A stretch of 64,000 nucleotides of DNA from Gemmiger formicilis. Lineage in GTDB: Bacteria; Bacillota; Clostridia; Oscillospirales; Ruminococcaceae. Under the pieces are notes generated by a model. That model was not told the origin of the DNA, did not search any database, and saw only the letters and a list, made by a program, of their open reading frames with translations. The position numbers were made by a program, and so were the translations under genes. The stretch's first letter is position 1, and every line of letters starts with the position of its first letter. Location of the stretch: assembly GCF_024462815.1 (NCBI RefSeq), contig NZ_JANGCG010000008.1, positions 1 to 64,000 of the forward strand, in the 5' to 3' direction. Positions 60,518-64,000 of the stretch are shown piece by piece.

Positions 60518-60889
60518 ATGCAGATTTACCTATCCAATTCCGGGCAGGAGCCGATTTACGCGCAGATTACGCGGCAAATCAAGCAGCAGATTCTGTCCGG
60601 TGCACTGCGCCCGGGGGACGCACTGCCCAGCATCCGGCTTTTGGCCAAGGAGCTGCGCATCAGCGTCATCACCACCAAGCGCGCCTATGAGGATCTGGAG
60701 CGCGACGGCTTTATCCTGACCCAGCAGGGCCGGGGCAGCTTTGTTGCCGACCAGAACCCCGCCCTGCTGCGGGAAGAACATTTAAAAAAGGTCGAGGACT
60801 GCCTGCAGGGTGCGGTGGATGCTGCACGTCTGGGCGGTATCGGCTATGACGAGGTTGCAGAGACACTGCGCCTTTTGTGGGAGGGCTGA
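60518..60889 (+). CDS. GntR-family regulator, YtrA type
   Basis: 123 residues. The winged HTH reads EPIYAQITRQIKQQILSGAL then LPSIRLLAKELRISVITTKR, and YEDLERDGFILTQQGRGSFV; the short C-terminal tail (about 45 residues) is that of YtrA regulators, which lack a ligand domain. YtrA proteins usually repress the ABC transporter encoded downstream, as here (3 bp gap). AAGGAG lies 9 nt before ATG. Confidence 0.92.
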   Translation: MQIYLSNSGQEPIYAQITRQIKQQILSGALRPGDALPSIRLLAKELRISVITTKRAYEDLERDGFILTQQGRGSFVADQNPALLREEHLKKVEDCLQGAVDAARLGGIGYDEVAETLRLLWEG

Positions 60890-60892
60890 CCT

Positions 60893-61753
60893 ATGGCAGC
60901 AAACGCCGCCGCACTGCGCGGCATTACCAAGCACTACAAAAATTTTACGCTCGGGCCGGTTGATTTGACCGTGCCTGCCGGCAGCATTGTCGGGCTGATT
61001 GGCGAGAACGGTGCGGGCAAAACCACGCTGTTAAAGCTGCTCTGCGGCGTCAACCGGGCCGACGGTGGCACGGCGGAGCTGTTGGGCGGCTTCCCTGCCG
61101 ACGCCGCCACCCGCGCCAAGCTCGGCGTAGTATTTGAGGACGCTTTTTTCTATGAAAGTCTGAACGCCGCACAGGTCGGGCGCAGTATGGCGGGCCTCTT
61201 TGGGGCGCGTTGGAATTGGGAGGCGTTCCACGGCTATCTGCGCCGTTTTGGGCTGGATGCCGACCAAAAGCTCCGGGCGTACAGCCGCGGTATGCGGCTG
61301 AAGCTGAATCTGGCCGCGGCACTGGCCCACAGCCCGGAGCTGCTTGTGCTGGACGAAGCCACCGCGGGGCTGGACCCCGTGGTGCGCGGCGAGCTGCTGG
61401 ACCTGTTTCTGGAGTTCATTCAGGATGAGCGGCACAGCATACTGATGAGCAGCCACATCACCGCCGATTTGGAGCAGGTCGCGGATTCCATCGCCTATCT
61501 GCATCGCGGGCAACTGCTTTTCCACGAGAACAAGGACGAGCTTTTGCAGGAGTACGGCGTCCTGCGCTGCGGCGAGGACGCGCTGGCCACCCTGCCCGCG
61601 GATTGCCTCGTATTCACAAAGCGCGGCGCGTTCGGCTGCGAGAGCCTTGTCAAAAGCCGCACCGCTGTGCAGGAGTTCTTGCCGGGCGTCGTCTGTGATG
61701 CCGCCAGCCTTGACGATATTATGCGTTTTTACAGCGGGAGGGACACACAATGA
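60893..61753 (+). CDS. ABC transporter ATP-binding protein
   Basis: 286 residues. Walker A GLIGENGAGKTTLLKLL, signature region YSRGMRLKLNLAAALA (a degenerate LSGGQ, typical of this subgroup) and Walker B LLVLDEATAGLDP. The C-terminal 70 residues extend beyond the nucleotide-binding domain. With the permease downstream (4-bp overlap) it forms an ABC-2 type exporter, possibly for a peptide antibiotic or lipid; YtrA-type systems respond to cell-wall antibiotics. Confidence 0.93.
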   Translation: MAANAAALRGITKHYKNFTLGPVDLTVPAGSIVGLIGENGAGKTTLLKLLCGVNRADGGTAELLGGFPADAATRAKLGVVFEDAFFYESLNAAQVGRSMAGLFGARWNWEAFHGYLRRFGLDADQKLRAYSRGMRLKLNLAAALAHSPELLVLDEATAGLDPVVRGELLDLFLEFIQDERHSILMSSHITADLEQVADSIAYLHRGQLLFHENKDELLQEYGVLRCGEDALATLPADCLVFTKRGAFGCESLVKSRTAVQEFLPGVVCDAASLDDIMRFYSGRDTQ

Positions 61754-62430
61754 AGGGACTTTTTGCAAAAGAGCTTGCGATTCTGACAACCTCCCTCAAG
61801 CGCAACGTTCTGTTTGTCGCGCTTTTCTATGGCTTCATCAGCGTGGCCTCGCGCCAGCCCTATATGGCCTATGCGCTGGCGTTTTTCTTTACCCTTATCT
61901 GCTTATCCACGATTTCCTTTGACGAAAATTCCCACTGGGACACCTACGTCCGCACCATGCCGGTAACGCCCACGCAAATCATTGGGTGCAAGTATCTGTG
62001 CACCTTGGGCGGGCTGGTGCTGGGTATGCTGGCGGCCACCGGTATTATCGCGATCATCAATCTGGTTTGTACGGTATGGGTATCTGAACCCGGCGCAATC
62101 AGCTTCCCGGCCGATGTCGCCGCTACGCTGCTGGTCTGCGGGGGTATGGTGCTGTTGTTCGCCGCTCTGCTTCTGCCGCTTTCCTACAAATTCAACAGCG
62201 TAAATGCCAGAAGCTGGCTTTTCCTGTTGATTGCCGGTTTTGCCGGGCTGGGTGGTCTGCTCATTGCCATACTGCCTGCAGAGCTGCGCGGTGGTTTTAT
62301 CACCCTGCTGAACAACACCGATGAAGCGTCCGCCCTGCTTATGCTGGCCGCCCTGTTTGCCGTGATGCTGCTTGTGTACGGCATCAGCTACCGGGTCTGC
62401 GTAAGGATTTACGAGAAAAAGGAATATTAA
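61750..62430 (+). CDS. ABC-2 type transporter permease
   Basis: 226 residues with six membrane helices. It starts at an ATGA overlap with the ATPase gene. The segment LSTISFDENSHWDTYVRTMP is typical of the ABC-2 permeases (DUF3533/ABC2_membrane_5 type) paired with YtrA regulators. Substrate unknown. Confidence 0.88.
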   Translation: MKGLFAKELAILTTSLKRNVLFVALFYGFISVASRQPYMAYALAFFFTLICLSTISFDENSHWDTYVRTMPVTPTQIIGCKYLCTLGGLVLGMLAATGIIAIINLVCTVWVSEPGAISFPADVAATLLVCGGMVLLFAALLLPLSYKFNSVNARSWLFLLIAGFAGLGGLLIAILPAELRGGFITLLNNTDEASALLMLAALFAVMLLVYGISYRVCVRIYEKKEY

Positions 62431-62434
62431 AGCA

Positions 62435-62499
62435 AAAAAGCATATACATCACAAGAATATCGAGATAGCTCGATAAAAGTGATGTATATGCTTTTCTTT
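62435..62499 (+). terminator. Terminator of the YtrA-ABC operon
   Basis: A long stem (AAAAAGCATATACATCAC with GTGATGTATATGCTTTT) capped by a second small hairpin (TATCGAG/CTCGATA), then CTTTTTG. Confidence 0.88.
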
Positions 62500-62736
62500 T
62501 TGATTGTCGTGCGCGGTGGTTACTCGATAAATTCTGCTTGCGGGAACCGACCGGGCCGGGCGTGCCCGGCCCCTACAAAGCAACAAGTGGGTAGCGGCAT
62601 TTATCCGCAAGCGCGGAGAGGTCAAGACCCCTCCCTACAGCGTTCCCGGAAAGAGCTCCGTAGGGGCTGGCATTGCCCGCCCGCAAAGCCTGCCCTCAAC
62701 AGCATTTTTGGAAACAGTGCGATATGGTTTGCCGCC
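62500..62736. repeat. Intergenic patch of interspersed GC-rich repeats
   Basis: No gene. It holds a 9-bp palindrome GGGCCGGGC-GT-GCCCGGCCC ending in CCTAC (about 62551-62574), a CCCTCCCTAC segment, and CGTAGGGGCTGG with GCCCGCCCG (about 62667-62693). All belong to the GTAGGGGC/GCCCCTAC family seen at 28540 and 59909. Confidence 0.7.
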
Positions 62737-63456
62737 TTATTCGCAGCCCAGATACGCCTTGCGGACCTCGATGTTGTTGGCAAGCTCGTTGGCTTCGCCC
62801 TCCATCTTGATGGTGCCGGTTTCCAGAACATAGGCGCGGTTGGCGATTTCCAGCGCCATCTTGGCGTTCTGCTCAACCAGCAGCACGGTCACGCCGTTGC
62901 GGTTTACCTGACGGATAATCTTGAAGATTTCCTTGACCAGCAGCGGAGACAGACCCATCGAGGGCTCGTCCAGCAGCAGCATCTTGGGCTTGCACATCAG
63001 GGCACGGCCCATGGCCAACATCTGCTGCTCACCGCCGGAAAGCGTACCAGCGGGCTGGTTGCGGCGCTCCTTCAAGCGCGGCAGCAGGTCAAACACCATA
63101 TCGAAATCGTTCTGGATGGCCTCCTTGCCGTCGCGGCGGGTGTAGGCACCCATCTGCAGGTTCTGCTGCACGGTCAGGCCACTGAACACGCGGCGGCCCT
63201 CCGGCACCTGCGCAAGACCCAAGCGGATGATCTTGTGCGCCTCCATCTTGCTGATGGTCTGGCCGCAATAGTCGATCTCGCCGCTTTGCAGCTTCAGCAG
63301 GCCGGAAATGGCGTGCATGGTGGTGGTCTTGCCCGCACCGTTTGCACCAATCAACGTGACGATTTCGCCCTCATTGACATGGAACGAAACGTCCTTGATG
63401 GCGTGGATAGAGCCATAATATACATTGATATTTTTGACAGAAAGCATCTCGCCCAT
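62737..63456 (-). CDS. livF: Branched-chain amino acid ABC transporter ATPase LivF
   Basis: 239 residues. Walker A GANGAGKTTTMHAIS, signature TLSGGEQQMLAMGRALM and Walker B MLLLDEPSMGLSP; the family segment GLAQVPEGRRVFSGLTVQQNL is typical of LivF. It starts two bases after the livG stop, with GGGAGGTG upstream. It energises uptake of Leu/Ile/Val or related amino acids (or urea) with LivG, LivH, LivM and a binding protein, which should lie to the right. Confidence 0.93.
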   Translation of the reverse strand: MGEMLSVKNINVYYGSIHAIKDVSFHVNEGEIVTLIGANGAGKTTTMHAISGLLKLQSGEIDYCGQTISKMEAHKIIRLGLAQVPEGRRVFSGLTVQQNLQMGAYTRRDGKEAIQNDFDMVFDLLPRLKERRNQPAGTLSGGEQQMLAMGRALMCKPKMLLLDEPSMGLSPLLVKEIFKIIRQVNRNGVTVLLVEQNAKMALEIANRAYVLETGTIKMEGEANELANNIEVRKAYLGCE

Positions 63457-63458
63457 AG

Positions 63459-64000
63459 TCAGTCACCTCCCAGATATGCCGCAATGACCTTCGGGTTGTT
63501 GCGGATGGCTTTGCCGTCACCGCGGGCAATCACACGGCCGTAGTCCAACACGGTGATTTCCTCACAGATACCCATAACAAAGTTCATATCGTGCTCGATG
63601 AGCAGGATGGCAACGCCGAACTGGTCGCGCACGCTGTGGATGGTGCGCATCAGCTCTTCGGTCTCGTTGGGGTTCATACCGGCGGCGGGCTCGTCCAGCA
63701 GCAGCAGCTTCGGGTTGGTGGCCAGTGCGCGGGCAATTTCCAGCTTGCGCTGTTTGCCGTAAGGCAGCTGGCTGGCCTTGTAGTCGGCCTCCTTGTCGAG
63801 GTCGAAGATTTTCAGCAGCTTCATGGCCTCGCGGTTCATCTCGTGCTCCTTCTCTTTAAAGGAAGGCAGGCGCAGGATGCCGGTCCACATACCGTACGGA
63901 ATCTGATTGTGCAGGCCGACCTTGACATTGTCCAGCACCGTCATATCATTGAACAGACGGATGTTCTGGAAGGTACGAGCCACGCCCGCCTTGTTGATGA
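63459..64000 (-). CDS. livG: Branched-chain amino acid ABC transporter ATPase LivG (partial)
   Basis: The gene runs off the right edge; about 180 C-terminal residues are visible. The INKAGVARTFQNIRLF segment, the signature QLPYGKQRKLEIARALA and Walker B LLLDEPAAGMNP with the late AAYLGG are those of LivG. The N-terminus with Walker A is outside the window. Confidence 0.92.
   Translation of the reverse strand, partial: INKAGVARTFQNIRLFNDMTVLDNVKVGLHNQIPYGMWTGILRLPSFKEKEHEMNREAMKLLKIFDLDKEADYKASQLPYGKQRKLEIARALATNPKLLLLDEPAAGMNPNETEELMRTIHSVRDQFGVAILLIEHDMNFVMGICEEITVLDYGRVIARGDGKAIRNNPKVIAAYLGGD

Overview
The window looks like a chromosomal segment of a GC-rich, spore-forming (or recently spore-forming) gut Clostridium of the Oscillospiraceae/Ruminococcaceae type (Faecalibacterium-Gemmiger-Subdoligranulum-like). 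This is an inference from gene content: sigE, sigG, spoIIGA, a spoIVFAB-like pair, yqfC/yqfD and ylbJ, a CIRCE-controlled groESL operon, DUF951 and DUF4364 proteins, and many short GC-rich interspersed palindromes. No rRNA gene or CRISPR array is present.

Layout. 1-3487 is the edge of an integrated mobile element abutting a tRNA-Cys gene: a partial amidoligase, a C5-cytosine DNA methyltransferase and a ParM/ParR-like segregation pair. 3488-4033 is a six-gene tRNA operon (Gly, Val, Asp, Phe, Gly, Cys) with its own promoter and terminator. 4132-9868 is a dagK-lon-engB-methyltransferase-hslO run. 10001-12149 holds a penicillin-binding protein and a VanZ-like protein. 12266-17871 is a proteostasis block (groES-groEL under CIRCE, clpX, clpP, tig). 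18012-25827 holds a phosphoesterase, thrC, the classical rplS-lepB-rbgA-rnhB-yraN locus and a B12/radical-SAM pair. 26237-28480 is an isolated plus-strand gene for a cell-wall-anchored beta-helix surface protein, with a poly-C tract upstream and a 12-bp tandem repeat inside.

28566-37066 carries a spoIVFA/spoIVFB-like pair, ppk, comEA, a HAD hydrolase, and sigG and sigE-spoIIGA separated by a gene of opposite orientation. 37219-40500 has a radical SAM enzyme with a divergent TetR regulator and an unrecognised protein that may be a cluster-less radical SAM relative. 40607-48401 is mutS2 followed by the conserved yqfC-yqfD-phoH-ybeY-dgkA-era-yqzL-recO operon. 48460-50623 holds ylbJ and two further plus-strand genes.

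50672-52268 encodes a class M sirtuin and a zinc-type macrodomain protein, a likely write/erase pair for protein ADP-ribosylation. Then come tRNA-Thr, an M18 aminopeptidase, a lytic transglycosylase, coaE-sua5-prfA-DUF951, an S1-domain protein and DUF4364. 59371-60347 is a degenerate AT-rich patch with three tiny membrane proteins and a broken partial copy of the DUF4364 gene. A YtrA-type GntR regulator with an ABC transporter follows, and the window ends in livF and a partial livG.

Most minus-strand genes are tightly packed with overlapping stops and starts, so operons are the rule. The least conventional parts are the sirtuin-macrodomain pair, the amidoligase element beside tRNA-Cys, the spoIVFB-like gene ending inside an interspersed palindrome, the antisense gene between sigE and sigG, and the possible phase-variable control of the surface protein. 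All function calls rest on motif reading; no database search was run.
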